Shown in pieces: positions 1 to 8,000 of a stretch of 9,944 bases of DNA. The position numbers were made by a program, and so were the translations under genes. This DNA comes from Anaerolinea thermophila (GTDB lineage Bacteria > Chloroflexota > Anaerolineae > Anaerolineales > Villigracilaceae). The DNA is taken from positions 1-9,944 of the forward strand of contig DZBA01000106.1 of the NCBI GenBank assembly GCA_022729775.1. Direction: 5' to 3'. Under the pieces are notes generated by a model, which was not told where the DNA came from, made no database searches, and saw only the letters and a program-made list of their open reading frames with translations. Within the stretch, counting starts at the first letter, position 1, and each line of letters begins with the position of its first letter.

Positions 1-316
1 GACTTGGAATGGCATCGTCATTTTAGATTGCATCACATTGTTGATGAACAACATTTTGCTGCCATTACCAGAAGATGTTTCATTCGACGTCGTTATGCAA
101 AAAACAAAAGATGAAATTGAATCTTTGATCGCCGTGCAGAAAAAAGTCGGCGGCGATTGGCTGGTCATCTCCAACGAAGTCGGACTCGGACTTGTGCCGC
201 CCTATCCGCTCGGCAGAATTTACCGCGACGCGCTCGGTCGCGCCAATCAAATGCTCGCCAAAGCAGCGGATCATGTCATCTTGATGGTGGTAGGGATTCC
301 GATGACAGTGAAATAG
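1..316 (+). CDS. cobU: Adenosylcobinamide kinase / adenosylcobinamide-phosphate guanylyltransferase (CobU/CobP), C-terminal part
   Basis: This is the C-terminal ~104 residues of a CobU-type enzyme. The family phosphorylates adenosylcobinamide and then transfers GMP to it, in the cytoplasm, in late cobalamin assembly or salvage. The frame is open from base 2 and reads through a family motif (VILDCITLL, bases 17-43), so the gene begins upstream of the window and the TTG at 38 is not the real start. Diagnostic motifs follow: VISNEVGLGLVPPYPLGR and RDALGRANQMLAKAADHV, then the typical family ending GIPMTVK just before TAG. The N-terminal P-loop lies outside the window, so an intact active site cannot be confirmed. 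The next gene starts 55 bases downstream on the same strand, but nothing functional links the two. Family call is confident; CobU and CobP naming cannot be separated from this fragment. Confidence 0.9.
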   Translation, partial: TWNGIVILDCITLLMNNILLPLPEDVSFDVVMQKTKDEIESLIAVQKKVGGDWLVISNEVGLGLVPPYPLGRIYRDALGRANQMLAKAADHVILMVVGIPMTVK

Positions 317-335
317 CGAAAAAAGGTCTTGAGGT

Positions 336-341
336 TATAAT
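336..341 (+). promoter_or_regulatory. Possible -10 box (TATAAT) before the first CAP lipoprotein gene
   Basis: A perfect TATAAT lies 30 bases before the ATG at 372, within the 55-base gap after cobU. No TTGACA-like -35 sits at the right spacing; the best-spaced hexamer, near 313, is a poor match. It may be a promoter for the two CAP genes or a chance match in an AT-rich gap. Confidence 0.3.
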
Positions 342-358
342 CACGCCAACTTTGCAAC

Positions 359-364
359 AGGGAG
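359..364 (+). promoter_or_regulatory. Ribosome binding site of the first CAP lipoprotein gene
   Basis: AGGGAG lies seven bases before the ATG at 372. It supports this start, which also begins a clean signal peptide (MKRN followed by a hydrophobic stretch). Confidence 0.65.
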
Positions 365-371
365 ACGCTCG

Positions 372-1262
372 ATGAAGCGGAATTTATTTTTCAGTTTATT
401 AATCTTGTTTTTTACGCTCGCTTGTATAACGCCCATGGCTGCGCAGACAGCCATCCCCACCTTTGACGTGAACCAGCTGCCGACCATGGTCGCGCAGACC
501 GCGCAGGCGCTTGCACTTTCCGCGACGGCGACGAGTACCCCGCTCCCCACCGATACGCCAACGCCATCCCCCACGCTGACCAGCTCGCCGACAAACACAG
601 CGACATCCACCGCAACACCCGCCGGCACAGGAACAGTATCCGCAACGCCGACGCTGACGTTGACCTTGACAGTCACACCGACAAAGGTCACGCCATCTGC
701 GACAAACGCGCAGGTCACAAACACCGCCGCGCCGACATCCACTAAAGCGGCGGTGACGGCAACCCCAACATCGGTGATAGCGTCCGCGACCCCGGGCACA
801 AGCACAGCGACAGCTGTTCCCCCACCGACAAAGACCAACACGCCCGTCCCCATTGTTTGTCCGGAGACTAACACGTCATTCGAAGCGCGGGTGATCGAGC
901 TCATCAACGAAGAACGCGCAAAAGCGAACCTGCCCGCGTTGACTTATCAAAGCCAGTTGACTGCGGCAGCGCAGCTTCACAGCGCGGATATGGCATGTAA
1001 CAATTATTTCAACCATACCGCCATTGACGGCTCGGGACCCGGCGAACGCGCCACGCGCCAGGGCTATAGTTCGAGTTTCATCGGTGAAAATATCGCGGCG
1101 GGATATTCCACGCCCAAAGTGGTGGTGGAAGGTTGGATGAACAGCCCCGGTCATAAGGCGAATATTCTCGGCGCAGACTATACTGAAATCGGCGTGGGGT
1201 ACGCGTACTCCTCCAAAAGCGGATATGGCGCGTATTGGACGGCGGTATTTGGAAGCCCGTAA
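372..1262 (+). CDS. CAP/SCP-domain (YkwD-like) lipoprotein with long Thr/Pro-rich linker
   Basis: Predicted exported lipoprotein of 296 residues. MKR is followed by a hydrophobic stretch and a lipobox ending at Cys18 (TLAC), so the mature protein should be anchored outside the cytoplasmic membrane. Residues ~51-160 form a low-complexity linker with about 38 Thr and 18 Pro in 110 positions. Residues 162-296 are a bacterial CAP domain: EARVIELINEERAKA, LHSADMAC, YFNHTAIDG, GENIAAG, WMNSPGHKANIL, EIGVGYAY and YWTAVFG. The molecular role of bacterial CAP proteins is mostly unknown, and no catalytic activity is claimed. The domain has only two cysteines, Cys163 and Cys209, both also present in the downstream paralogue, which suggests a disulfide. 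The start is supported by AGGGAG. The paralogous gene begins three bases after the stop, so the two are probably co-transcribed. Confidence 0.88.
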   Translation: MKRNLFFSLLILFFTLACITPMAAQTAIPTFDVNQLPTMVAQTAQALALSATATSTPLPTDTPTPSPTLTSSPTNTATSTATPAGTGTVSATPTLTLTLTVTPTKVTPSATNAQVTNTAAPTSTKAAVTATPTSVIASATPGTSTATAVPPPTKTNTPVPIVCPETNTSFEARVIELINEERAKANLPALTYQSQLTAAAQLHSADMACNNYFNHTAIDGSGPGERATRQGYSSSFIGENIAAGYSTPKVVVEGWMNSPGHKANILGADYTEIGVGYAYSSKSGYGAYWTAVFGSP

Positions 1263-1265
1263 TTC

Positions 1266-2045
1266 ATGAAGCGGGTTTTACTTCCCAGTTTATTCATCTT
1301 CATCAGCATTATCGCGTGCGCCCTGCCGGGGATGAGCGCGCCGGCTCCCATCCCCACCATGGACTTGAACATCCTGTCCACTGCGATTGTCGAGACAGCG
1401 CAAGCGGCAATTGCGCTTTCGATGACGCCAACCAATCTGGCTACAGATTTCCCCACAGAGACACCCACCCCGCTCCCCACCGCAACGCTCCTTCCAACTG
1501 AAACGCCCATCCCAACGGCGACCATCATGCCAGTCATTGGCGAAGCAATTATCATGATGCCCTTTGCGATTGACGCGCCCGCTTTCCCGTCAGTGAGCGC
1601 GGTCATCGTCGAAGCGGATGAATTAACCGCGCGCGCGGATTGTCCCGAAACTGATTCCGCGCTCGAAGCGCGCGTTATCGAATTTATCAACGCGGAACGC
1701 GCGAAAGCGGGATTGAATACTTTAACCGCGCAAGAGCAACTGACCGACGCGGCGCGACTCCACAGCGCGGACATGGCGTGTCACGATTATTTCGCGCACA
1801 CCGCTTTGGATGGCGCCAGCGGCGGAGACCGCGTGACGCGCGCGGGTTATGTTTGGAAGTATTATGGGGAAAATATCGCGGCGGGATATGCTTCGCCGTA
1901 TGACGTGGTGCAGGCGTGGATGAAAAGCCCGTCACACAAGGCAAATGCACTCGGCAAATATTACGTCGAAGTCGGCGTAGGATACGCGTACGCAAAAGAT
2001 TCAGCGTACGGCTCGTATTGGACGATTCTAATGGGGCAAAGATAA
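1266..2045 (+). CDS. CAP/SCP-domain (YkwD-like) lipoprotein, tandem paralogue
   Basis: A 259-residue relative of the preceding gene, similar along its whole length. The signal peptide ends in a lipobox at Cys18 (SIIAC), followed by a shared IPT-D-N-L juncture and ETAQA segment. The Thr/Pro-rich linker is much shorter (~residues 54-89). A hydrophobic, Met/Ile/Val-rich stretch absent from the first copy fills ~90-120. The CAP domain covers 125-259 with LHSADMAC, YFAHTALDG, GENIAAG, WMKSPSHKAN, EVGVGYAY and YWTILMG. An ungapped comparison by eye gives 83 identities over 135 CAP positions (61%), including both domain cysteines (126, 172). The start is three bases after the upstream stop, with a modest GGAAG at 1251-1255. 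Expected to be surface-anchored like its neighbour. Its stop lies one base from that of the convergent gene. Precise function unknown. Confidence 0.87.
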   Translation: MKRVLLPSLFIFISIIACALPGMSAPAPIPTMDLNILSTAIVETAQAAIALSMTPTNLATDFPTETPTPLPTATLLPTETPIPTATIMPVIGEAIIMMPFAIDAPAFPSVSAVIVEADELTARADCPETDSALEARVIEFINAERAKAGLNTLTAQEQLTDAARLHSADMACHDYFAHTALDGASGGDRVTRAGYVWKYYGENIAAGYASPYDVVQAWMKSPSHKANALGKYYVEVGVGYAYAKDSAYGSYWTILMGQR

Positions 2046-2046
2046 C

Positions 2047-4587
2047 CTACGGCATTTCGTAAATGGTCACAATTCCCTGCTGAAAAATAATTTTCATGCG
2101 CGATTTGAATTTTTCTTCATTGACTTGCATCGAAGTTTGTTCAAGCCCGCCGATATAAATATAGCGGATGTTATATTTTTCGATGACCTCCCGCGCGTCT
2201 TCCCAACGTGACGTGATGTAAAGCCGCGTCACATCCTCGCGGCGCGAACCCTGCGGCGCAAAACTTCCGCGCCATTGCGCCTCGTGACCAGGCCAGCCGA
2301 TCACAGTCTGCAACCCCGTGTGCGCGGAGACACGCGCGTAGGCGCTGTAGCCATCCCCTACCGCCTCAGCCACCACACCATTAGGGACAGTCCGCAGAAA
2401 GTCAATGGCGGCGGCTTCATCGGGATTCTCGCGGCGGACGCGGTCAAAGTCATCGAGTGAAAATCCATAAAGCGGCGTAAAGTCATTGGTTTTGTTCATC
2501 AACCCAAAGATGGGATAAAGCAAACCTGCAAAGATGATTATGCTCATCAACGCGCGGAATAAAATATCTTTCAGCCCGTTTAATTTTTGGAAGAGGTACG
2601 CTGTCCCAAACGCGGCGGCGAGACTCAACAAAATCCACGCTTGATAATAGAACTTGAAAATCGTGTTGATGCGATATCCGAACTGATCGCGCAGGTAGAG
2701 AAAATCAGGAGCGAGAACGAGAACGACAGCGAGAGTGACAAGGAGAAAGACGAATTGATGTGGGGAATAATTCGTGATGCGTGGTACGTGGTTCGTGATG
2801 CGTGATGCGTGTGTTTCAATTTGAGTCTGATTTTGCGGCTTTGGAAATAGATATGCTAGTGTCGGAATTAATATTGCCAGCAGGGTGATCAAACTCCCGA
2901 TGTGATTCAAGCGGCGCAGGTTGGTCGCGTTGAAAAATTCGCCCGCGCTCATATTCTGTGACGAGAGAAACATCAACACGAAATCTTTTTCGAGGTACGA
3001 GCCAAGCCAGCCGATCAGCCATGAAAGAATCCACAAGAGCAGGGTAAAGCCAAGTCCGAGGGAGAAGGCTGTCCAGAAGTGGAACTTCTGGACTCCAGAA
3101 GTTTTACTTCTGGGGAGTCCATTTTCATCATAAAAAAAATAATGAGCCAAATACGCAAAGATGGGAATGAACAGCGTTCCCCACATGATCCAGAGATGCG
3201 CGCCGCGCGTCGAGAACATCATGTTCGGGAGGATGCCACCCGCCTGCGAGGAAAAGCCCAAATAAAAAGGCAGGTATAACAAAATCGAAAGAACGCCCAG
3301 CGGAAAGCCGAATATCAGCGCGTCTTCAAAGCGGCTCGCGTTCCAGCCATCTTCGCGGGCGCGGATGAAAATATACGCGCCGACGATCAAGGTCGCGGCG
3401 ATGAGAATATCCCATGTGTTGAGAAAAGCCAGCCCGCCGATGACCAGCGCGGAAAAGAGAAAGTTCGCGGAAGTGATGCGAAGTTCCGCGCCGAAGAAGT
3501 TCATGCGCCTGCGCTCACCGTCAAGGAAGATATTCAGCGCGACGGCAATCGCCAGCAGGCTGAATGGAATCGCCAGCACATGCGGATGCAGGTCGCCGAG
3601 CAAAAAAGAGAAGAAGGGAAATTCGTCAATCACTTCGCGGTGACTTCCGCGCATGTCGTAATCTTGAATGACACGCGAGGCGCGCCACCACCACAAGTAG
3701 CGGTCGGGAGTCCACTGCGCGGGAAGGATGGGCGGCATGGTTAATTCCTTCATGTCCAGCCATGTCCAGAAGGGACTGGTGTATGCGCCCGTGATTAAGT
3801 CTTTTGTCCAAAAGAATCCTTTGCGGTGAAGGACTTCGAGCAGCGCTTCGAGGTTGGAGATGAAGATGAGGAAGAGGGGGGCAAGCAATGCAGAATGAAG
3901 AATAGAGAATGAAGAATTGGTAGATTGAAGCGTGGAATCTTCACCCTGTAACTTGTACCCTGTACCCTGTAACTTTGAAAGCAGGTTATATAAAACTCCA
4001 TACGAGCCAATCGCGGCGAGGGCAAAGATGAGCGCGAGCATGAGGTTATGTCCCATGCTGGGGTTGATGTCCGAGATGCGCGTGAGCATGGCGGTCATCA
4101 CATAACCGAAGTAATAATAAGAAATGGAATAGCCCGAAAGCCAGGGGTCTTGCGGCGGAAAAGTCGGCGAGCGCAAAATGCCGCTGATGAATGCCAGTTC
4201 CATCGGTTTTTCGGTGCTGTAAAGTTCGGGGTTGGCGGAGCGGGCAAAGGCAAAGAAGGCAAACGCGGCGAGAAAGAGAATTTCCGTGATGAGGATGAGG
4301 CGAAGATTGGATTTGAGAAAACCGACGATTGATGATTGACGATTGACAATCGCAAAAATACTTGTGCCGATGATTACCGCCAGCGCGAGAAAAATTCCGC
4401 CGAGATCATTTTGCGCGATGCCGAGAGACGCGAACAGCCAGAAGATGTACGCCCAAATCAATAACCCCGCGGCGCGTGAAAGTGTGTATCCACGATCTGC
4501 GAGCGCGGGGAAGAGCGAATGGATCAGCGGGAAGGTCAACCAGCCGAGCAGGGTAATGATGAAATACCAGAGGAAGAATGCGGGCAT
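2047..4587 (-). CDS. DUF2298 (Chlor_Arch_YYY) multi-pass membrane protein, stand-alone form
   Basis: Strongly hydrophobic 846-residue protein with many membrane segments and no cysteine. It has the family hallmark YYYFG (157-161) after PPQDPWLSG, then GDLHPHVLAIP (331-341), FLNTWDI (388-394), INTIFKFYYQAWILL (640-654), GWPGHEAQWRG (764-774) and a C-terminal RYIYIGGLEQ (808-817). All have counterparts in residues ~820-1628 of the large fusion encoded upstream, so the two are paralogues. The family has no proven biochemical role; company with GT-C glycosyltransferases suggests a part in envelope glycan or glycolipid assembly. It is last in a likely - strand operon, 40 bases after the DUF952 gene. 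No good ribosome site precedes the ATG, but the N-terminus aligns with the paralogue, supporting this start. Inter-helix loops hold four heptad arrays (residues ~81-87, 203-215, 220-234, 593-606) and a double hairpin (~491-504). Confidence 0.88.
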   Translation of the reverse strand: MPAFFLWYFIITLLGWLTFPLIHSLFPALADRGYTLSRAAGLLIWAYIFWLFASLGIAQNDLGGIFLALAVIIGTSIFAIVNRQSSIVGFLKSNLRLILITEILFLAAFAFFAFARSANPELYSTEKPMELAFISGILRSPTFPPQDPWLSGYSISYYYFGYVMTAMLTRISDINPSMGHNLMLALIFALAAIGSYGVLYNLLSKLQGTGYKLQGEDSTLQSTNSSFSILHSALLAPLFLIFISNLEALLEVLHRKGFFWTKDLITGAYTSPFWTWLDMKELTMPPILPAQWTPDRYLWWWRASRVIQDYDMRGSHREVIDEFPFFSFLLGDLHPHVLAIPFSLLAIAVALNIFLDGERRRMNFFGAELRITSANFLFSALVIGGLAFLNTWDILIAATLIVGAYIFIRAREDGWNASRFEDALIFGFPLGVLSILLYLPFYLGFSSQAGGILPNMMFSTRGAHLWIMWGTLFIPIFAYLAHYFFYDENGLPRSKTSGVQKFHFWTAFSLGLGFTLLLWILSWLIGWLGSYLEKDFVLMFLSSQNMSAGEFFNATNLRRLNHIGSLITLLAILIPTLAYLFPKPQNQTQIETHASRITNHVPRITNYSPHQFVFLLVTLAVVLVLAPDFLYLRDQFGYRINTIFKFYYQAWILLSLAAAFGTAYLFQKLNGLKDILFRALMSIIIFAGLLYPIFGLMNKTNDFTPLYGFSLDDFDRVRRENPDEAAAIDFLRTVPNGVVAEAVGDGYSAYARVSAHTGLQTVIGWPGHEAQWRGSFAPQGSRREDVTRLYITSRWEDAREVIEKYNIRYIYIGGLEQTSMQVNEEKFKSRMKIIFQQGIVTIYEMP
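2770..2811. repeat. Heptad tandem array, ATKCGTG type, six copies, in coding sequence
   Basis: Six consecutive 7-base units: ATTCGTG, ATGCGTG, GTACGTG, GTTCGTG, ATGCGTG, ATGCGTG. All end in CGTG; only the first three positions vary. The 42 bases equal 14 codons, so the array does not disturb the frame. It yields a seven-residue peptide repeat (HASRITN, HVPRITN; residues 593-606) in a hydrophilic loop of the 846-residue DUF2298 protein. Confidence 0.85.
3073..3120. repeat. Tandem pair of palindromic hairpins inside the 846-residue gene
   Basis: Two 19-base perfect hairpins with identical 8-bp arms (CCAGAAGT / ACTTCTGG) differ only in the loop triplet: GGA at 3081-3083 and TTT at 3103-3105. 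They start 22 bases apart. The second is flanked by GGACT and GGAGTCC, which extend its stem with a two-base bulge. The pair encodes a polar loop (around SKTSGVQKFHF, residues ~494-504) between two membrane helices. Confidence 0.85.
3887..3928. repeat. Heptad tandem array, AATGAAG type, in coding sequence
   Basis: Four clear 7-base units (AATGCAG, AATGAAG, AATAGAG, AATGAAG) with two more diverged ones after them. They encode the polar stretch around NSSFSILHSA (residues ~220-234) of the 846-residue protein. A second array of a different type begins 16 bases on. The same heptamer recurs in the array near 6753. Confidence 0.75.
3945..3979. repeat. Heptad tandem array, CYTGTAM type, in coding sequence
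   Basis: Units CCTGTAA, CTTGTAC, CCTGTAC, CCTGTAA and a diverged CTTTGAA, period seven. They encode the polar stretch SKLQGTGYKLQG (residues ~203-215) directly after the YNLL end of a membrane helix. The same family recurs at 9268-9300. Confidence 0.8.
4327..4347. repeat. Heptad tandem array, GATTGAC type, three copies, in coding sequence
   Basis: GATTGAT, GATTGAC, GATTGAC: 21 bases, exactly seven codons, so frame-neutral. It encodes VNRQSSI (residues 81-87), a polar loop between two early membrane helices of the 846-residue protein. Confidence 0.75.
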
Positions 4588-4602
4588 TTTGTTAGATGAT
4601 TA

Positions 4603-4630
4603 GAGAATGGAGATTGGAGAATGGAGATTA
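4603..4630. repeat. Heptad tandem array, GAGAATG/GAGATTG alternating, intergenic
   Basis: Four units alternate: GAGAATG, GAGATTG, GAGAATG, GAGATTA. They occupy most of the 40-base gap between the DUF952 gene and the 846-residue gene. The last unit supplies the DUF952 stop codon (TTA on the + strand at 4628-4630). Confidence 0.8.
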
Positions 4631-4951
4631 TTCAGGTTTGAAGTCGAGGACGTCCGCGACCGCCGTGAGCGCGATTGATCCAAATATGTGGGGAAATAAA
4701 TCCGCGTCCGAGATTCCGCTGGCGGGTGGACCAGCAGGCGGTTCCCATTTCAATTCGGGTGTTAATTTTGCTTCATCAATTACAAGCAAAACCAGATCGT
4801 TCCGCCCGCGATAGAAAGCGTTGGCAACGTGCGGGACTTGCTTTTCGGTGGAGCAATGAATAAAGCCTTCGGTTTGCAAACTCGGCGCGATGTATTCTCC
4901 GCGGGTTTGGGCTTCGTGCCATTCGGTGTGTGAAGTGATGTGGTAAATCAC
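4628..4951 (-). CDS. DUF952 family protein
   Basis: A 107-residue soluble, probably cytoplasmic protein. Family features are clear: N-terminal IYHIT, a Trp at 11, GEYIAPSL (18-25), the signature EGFIHCSTEKQV (28-39) with His32 and Cys33, a LKWEPP turn (67-72), and FPHIFGSIALTAV (86-98). Length fits the family, so it appears intact. The function of DUF952 is not established. I recall, without certainty, a proposed structural resemblance to ADP-ribosyltransferase-like folds; the sequence here does not test that. The start is GTG, supported by AAAAGGAG six bases before it. It lies 61 bases after the GT39-DUF2298 gene and 40 before the stand-alone DUF2298 gene, on the same strand, so it is probably co-transcribed. 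Whether it serves glycosylation or is a passenger cannot be told. Confidence 0.9.
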   Translation of the reverse strand: MIYHITSHTEWHEAQTRGEYIAPSLQTEGFIHCSTEKQVPHVANAFYRGRNDLVLLVIDEAKLTPELKWEPPAGPPASGISDADLFPHIFGSIALTAVADVLDFKPE

Positions 4952-4957
4952 GGGAGA

Positions 4958-4965
4958 CTCCTTTT
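4958..4965 (-). promoter_or_regulatory. Ribosome binding site fixing the GTG start of the DUF952 gene
   Basis: On the - strand this reads AAAAGGAG, followed by six bases and the GTG at 4951-4949. It is the strongest Shine-Dalgarno sequence in the window and justifies a GTG start for this gene. Confidence 0.8.
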
Positions 4966-4970
4966 TACGG

Positions 4971-5005
4971 ATTGCGTATTACGTAATGCGTAATGCGTGT
5001 TGCGT
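4971..5005. repeat. Heptad tandem array, AATGCGT type, five copies, intergenic
   Basis: ATTGCGT, ATTACGT, AATGCGT, AATGCGT, GTTGCGT: five units, all ending in CGT, filling most of the 61-base gap between the large fusion gene and the DUF952 gene. The array sits just upstream of the DUF952 ribosome site and would be transcribed as part of its leader. It is related to the arrays at 2770 and 8584. Confidence 0.85.
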
Positions 5006-5012
5006 AAGAAAA

Positions 5013-8000
5013 TTATGGCGGAACTTGATAAATATTGGTATTCGCGTCGTGATAGACGGTCTTCCAATATTTGCCGTTGTATTGCTCGAATTTCATCAAG
5101 CCGTTGAGAATGTCGGTGTTGGGGTAGACATTGCGTTCGAGTTGACCGACAACAATATATTTGACCTGATATTTTTTAAGAAAATCCAACGCCCATTGAA
5201 TTTCTTTGGTGGTGTAGAAGATGCCGATTTCATCCACGCGCTGTTGCACGTCGAAAGAGACGTGTCCGCGCTGCTGGCGCTGATGCCAGTTCCAGCCGAC
5301 CACGCCGGGCAATCCCGTGTAAATGGTGAAGCGCGTACACCAACGGTATTCTGTGCAGTTGGCTTCGACGATGACGGGCGAGCCTTTGACGTTATCCTGC
5401 ATCCAGCGAATGGCGAGATAGTCTTCGCCCAAGTCCATCATATTGCCATCCCAATGCTGGGTGGTCTTCATGTAGGTCATGCTGTCGAGCGTGTGCGGCG
5501 CATCGGGATTCATGCGGTCGCTGATTTTGTCGGTGGACGCGGTGAGCGTAAAGAGGAACGCGCCCGCGATTAAAACATACAAGCCCGATTGATAAATCGT
5601 GCGCCAGCGGAATCGCCAAAATGGGAACACGTCCATCAGCCAGCCAAACGCGGCGGCGGCGCTGACAGCGAGCAACATCCATGCCTGCAAATATAACTTG
5701 AAGACCGTGTTCATGCGCCCAATATCGCCGACGAGGACAACGATCTCGACCGCCAGAGTCAGCACCAACGCGGTGCCGATCATCAACAGCACGCCGCGTT
5801 TGATGTCGGGCATGTTCGGGCGCAGGATCAAAATCCCAGCCCACGCCGCGAGTGGCAGCGCAAGAAATCCCGCGCGCGCGTTTTGTATCCCGAAGAAGAC
5901 AAGCAGAGCAAATACGGCAGCGATTCCAATTTCAATCCACAGCGCGTAATCGCGGAGTTTGCTCAAATGCGAGACAGGAGTCACCGCCATCCATTCGCGC
6001 GTTTCCCACACCAGCCACGCGACGATGATAAAGAGGAACAAACCCCACTGCGTTAAGTAGGATGATAGCGGCGTGTGCGAACCTGTCCACTCGTTGATTT
6101 TTCCGTAGGCTTGCGAATACCATGTCGTGAACGGAAGATAAAGCAGCGAAGCAAGTTCATATAAAAAGCCAACGGCGATGAGCGCAATCGCGGCGCGCGC
6201 AACCCAATTGGGGATGTTGAAGCGGTCATTCCATTCGATGTTGCGGTAAAGCGTATACGCCAGCGCAATCGCCGCGAGCGGGAAGTAGGTATATAAATCC
6301 CAGGTGTTGGTGGGGCGCAGCGCGCCGATCATCAACGCGCCGATTCCAAAGGCGGCGACCCATTCGCCGCGAGTCATCTGCGCGCGCGATTTGATAAACG
6401 AAATCGCCCACGCGATGATGAACAGCGTAATCGGCATGACGAGCATGTGCGCGTGCATGTCGCTGTATAAAAATGTAAACAGCGGAAATTCCGTGATCGG
6501 CTCGACATCATCCGGCGCGGGAATCACGCGGCTGGGCAGCCAATACCAATCTCCGCGACCGATGGGCAGCATCGCGCCGCCAAACGACTTGAACACGCCT
6601 TGAATCGCCCAGCTCCATTTTTGGAAGATATCAATGTCCTGTGGAACAATTCCACCGGGCGCGGCGATACGTTGAAAGGCTTGGAAAATCAAACGCACCG
6701 TGCCGAGGTTGCCAATAAGGATGGTAAAGAAAGAAGCGGCGATCCCAGAAAGGAATGAAGAATGAAGAATGCGGAATGAAGAATATTCTGCATTCTTCAT
6801 TCTTGATTCTGCATTCAAGAGGTTATATCCAATTCCAAACGCGCCAACCGCAACGAGCGCGAACCACGTCGGCAGGATAAAGTTATAAGCAAGCGAAGGC
6901 ACAATGCCAAGCAACTTGACGGGCGTGCCAGCCAGCACAAATCCGTAATAGTAATAGTTGATATATCCGCCCGCGTACCACGGGTCATAAGGCGGGAAAC
7001 TCTCGCTCTTTAAGACCGCGTTGAAATACGAAAAGTCCATCGGTCTTTCGCCACCCTTCGCGGGATGCCACATATCGGGGTTGCCGATGCGAATCAACAA
7101 ATCAATCAGGAAGAAGACGAGGAAGAGAATCTCCGCTGCCGCAAAGAAACTACGGCTGGAATTCCACTCCACGCGGATTTGTTCGCGGCGCGTCCACCCC
7201 AACCCCAATCCGATCAGCGTCACGATCATCACCGCCCCCGCGATGGATGTCCGCGTGTATGCGACGCCAACCGAGCCGCCCATCCACGAAATCCACGCGA
7301 TGAGGACAAGTCCGACGATGCGGCTCAACGGGTAACTGTATTGATTCAAGCCTGACAGCGCAAAGCGCGCGATGGGATACGAGACAAGTCCGAGCGCGAA
7401 GATGAAGACATACCAAAGCAGCAAGCCAACGACGGGGAATTTGTTTTGTATCCAATCGTAGTCGAACATCTGCGACCACGTCCCGCCTGCGCGGAGCGCC
7501 TTCAGGCGCGATTCAGGCAAGACCAAATCTTTTTTCGTTTCCACCTCGCCCGCCTGCTTGGGCGTGAGATGAATCACGCGCATCAAATCCACTTTGCCCA
7601 AGATGGCTTGGACTTTGGTCGTGTCGAAGTCTTTCGATTTTTTGAAGATCAATACTTTGGGATGATCGTAAAATGTGAAAGCTTCTTCGGCGGCTTGGTC
7701 GTTGATGACGAAGTTCGCCAACGTCGGGTAGGATTCAAAAACCTTAACAAGTTCAAATCCCAAACTGCCTTTGTAGGTTCCGGGCTTGGCGACGCGATAA
7801 CAGCGGATGATGTCCTCACCCACAGGGCAGCCGATCAGCGCGCGGTAGTATTCCGTCGTGAGCGGATAGCGTTCGGGCAGGCGCGTGATCTGCGCGTATT
7901 GGTGGTTGGTCGGGATGAAGATGTAATCGGTCTTCGAGAGAATATCTGTAAAGCGCGCGAGTTTATCGGCGTTATCGTCCCAGTACACTTGCAGGGTCAA

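Noticed and set aside
38..40. TTG as the start of the first gene
   Set aside because: The frame is open to the window edge and encodes conserved CobU residues before this codon, so the gene is a 5'-truncated fragment.
341..907. Antisense open frame of 188 codons opposite the first CAP gene
   Set aside because: Val/Gly/Ala-rich low-complexity translation that mirrors the Thr/Pro linker codons on the other strand; the + strand frame has a signal peptide and a recognisable domain.
1178..1774. Antisense open frame of 198 codons opposite the second CAP gene
   Set aside because: Same kind of shadow; it crosses the junction of two real + strand genes and has no recognisable motif.
2709..2750. GAGCGA/GAACGA hexanucleotide run
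   Set aside because: Period six, and on the - strand it reads as Val/Leu codons of a membrane helix (LLVTLAVVLVLA), so codon bias of a hydrophobic helix explains it. Not counted with the heptad arrays.
4986..5573. 195-codon + strand frame over the 3' end of the fusion gene
   Set aside because: Overlaps conserved DUF2298 motifs on the - strand and begins inside a repeat array; no family resemblance.
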